Shown piece by piece: positions 63,152 through 64,000 of a DNA stretch of 64,000 nt (positions are counted from its first letter, which is position 1; the number at the start of each line of letters is the position of its first letter). Source of the DNA: Phycisphaeraceae bacterium. Lineage in GTDB: Bacteria; Planctomycetota; Phycisphaerae; Phycisphaerales; UBA1924. Both the position numbers and the translations under genes were made by a program. The stretch is taken from positions 3,513,649-3,577,648 of the forward strand of contig CP075368.1 of the NCBI GenBank assembly GCA_019454185.1, given 5' to 3'. The notes under the pieces were generated by a model that did no database searches, was not told the DNA's origin, and was given only the letters and a program-made list of their open reading frames with translations.

Positions 63152-64000
63152 ATGGCGGCATCGACGCGCGGTGGATCAGCTTCCCTTGCTGCTTCAAACG
63201 CATTGCAGGACAAGCACTTGCAGCGTGTTGTCGGTCGTTCGTGGGTCGCCGGGCGACTGTCTGAGGGCGGCGCGGACGCGGATCCGTACCCCTTTGTGGC
63301 TTCCATTCCCCCGGGGGGCGATGCCATTCCGGTGGCCTTTCATCCGGCATCGGGCGAGGAGATTGACCGGGCGGCACAGGCCGCGTGGAGAGCGTTTCAC
63401 GCAAGTGGAGCCCGATCGCGAGAGGACCGTGCGGCACTGCTCGACCGGATCGCCGCGAACATCGAGGTGCTCGGAGATGATCTGGTTGCATGGGCGTGCG
63501 CAGAGACCGGACTGCATGCCGCTCGCATCCGGGCGGAGCGCGATCGCACAACGTACACGCTGCGCTTGTTCGCGCAGACGGTGCGGAATGGGAGCTGGGT
63601 GCGTGCGGCGATCGACCTCGGAGAGCCGGGGCGGAAACCCCTCCCGAAGCCGGATCTGCGACGGATGCTTCGTCCGCTCGGGCCGGTAGCGGTCTTCGGC
63701 GCGGGGAACTTTCCGCTTGCGTACTCGGTCGCGGGTGGCGACACGGCTTCTGCGCTCGCATCCGGCTGTCCTGTTGTTGTGAAGGGCCACCCGGGGCATC
63801 CCGGAACGGGCGAGCTTGTGGCGGAGGAGATCACGAAGGCCGTAGCGGAAGTGGGGCTTGATCCGGGCACGTTCTCCTATCTGCACGCGGGCGGCCCGCG
63901 CGAGACGGAGATCGGCGCGACGCTTGTGAAGCACCCCTGCATCCGCGCGGTCGGGTTTACCGGCTCTGTCGAAGGGGGAACCGCGATCGCCAGGATTGCT
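63152..64000 (+). CDS. Aldehyde dehydrogenase, ketoglutaric-semialdehyde type (3' end cut by the window)
   Basis: The first 283 residues from ATG 63152 (GGAGGGTAGAGG upstream) are present; the frame is open at the last base. It follows the NADP-dependent KGSADH-type family: EEIDRAAQAAWRAFHASG, then LRPLGPVAVFGAGNFPLAYS with the conserved Asn, SGCPVVVKGHPGHPGTGELV with the Lys, and VGFTGSVEGG. The catalytic Glu and Cys lie beyond the edge. Relatives oxidise 2-oxoglutarate semialdehyde from pentose or hydroxyproline breakdown. Confidence 0.9.
   Translation, partial: MAASTRGGSASLAASNALQDKHLQRVVGRSWVAGRLSEGGADADPYPFVASIPPGGDAIPVAFHPASGEEIDRAAQAAWRAFHASGARSREDRAALLDRIAANIEVLGDDLVAWACAETGLHAARIRAERDRTTYTLRLFAQTVRNGSWVRAAIDLGEPGRKPLPKPDLRRMLRPLGPVAVFGAGNFPLAYSVAGGDTASALASGCPVVVKGHPGHPGTGELVAEEITKAVAEVGLDPGTFSYLHAGGPRETEIGATLVKHPCIRAVGFTGSVEGGTAIARIA

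Noticed and set aside
61494..63761. 755-codon version of the YifB gene
   Set aside because: The family begins MLARVQSYLLQG at 63050; the upstream part is Arg/Pro-rich shadow and overlaps the divergent dehydrogenase gene.

Overview
This is a high-GC bacterial chromosomal window with dense, mostly intact genes on both strands. The best guess is a planctomycete of the class Phycisphaerae. Reasons: two neighbouring secreted proteins end in near-identical dockerin-like modules that finish in Gly-Cys; there is a secreted prepilin of planctomycete style; small zinc-ribbon membrane proteins recur; and there are an ExbB/ExbD/ExbD set, an EF-G2-type factor and a GTP-era core gene set (tpiA-secG-yicC). 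This placement is inference from gene content; there is no rRNA in the window. I see no insertion sequence, prophage, CRISPR array or rRNA. The only RNA gene I can support is one tRNA-His.

Layout. 1-9.9 kb: end of an unknown protein, a secreted helical protein, a YoaK-STAS fusion, glmS, a large secreted repeat protein, a membrane protein, a tiny Cys-rich secreted peptide followed by a strong terminator, and a secreted protein overlapping a prepilin. 10-13.8 kb: a metzincin protease and an Ig-domain protein, both with the C-terminal dockerin-like tag. 13.9-17.6 kb: tpiA, secG, yicC, a PDZ protein behind a G-rich tract. 17.5-29.5 kb: a small ppGpp-hydrolase-like HD protein, a divergent GH35 enzyme, a TolC-family lipoprotein, a GNAT/gnd pair, a DCC protein divergent from a halogenase-like flavoprotein, and pckA. 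29.7-36.1 kb: tRNA-His, a hybrid histidine kinase with a PilZ-receiver-HPt-like partner, and gyrB. 36.7-40.7 kb: a kinase/phosphatase pair and a Panacea-type toxin-antitoxin module between two zinc-ribbon membrane proteins. 41-49 kb: EF-G2, a long PLP enzyme, a PhnP-like hydrolase, the ExbB/ExbD/ExbD energy-transduction operon and an M28 peptidase. 49-57.5 kb: FKBP, esterase, D-amino-acid oxidase-like protein, HExxH protein, AlkD-like protein, thiL, a TsaE-YacG fusion and a DUF1015 protein. 57.5-64 kb: thioredoxin, two CNNM/CBS transporters, HscB, a GNAT, a YifB ATPase and the start of an aldehyde dehydrogenase that runs off the window.

How the genes fit together. Most are housekeeping (amino-sugar synthesis, triose-phosphate and gluconate metabolism, gluconeogenesis, secretion, translation, tRNA t6A modification, DNA topology). 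The distinctive part is a large secreted or surface protein set and several signalling proteins with lost or altered key residues. The most unusual single gene is the TsaE protein at 55464-56120, which carries a clear YacG (gyrase-inhibitor) tail that has lost three of its four zinc cysteines.
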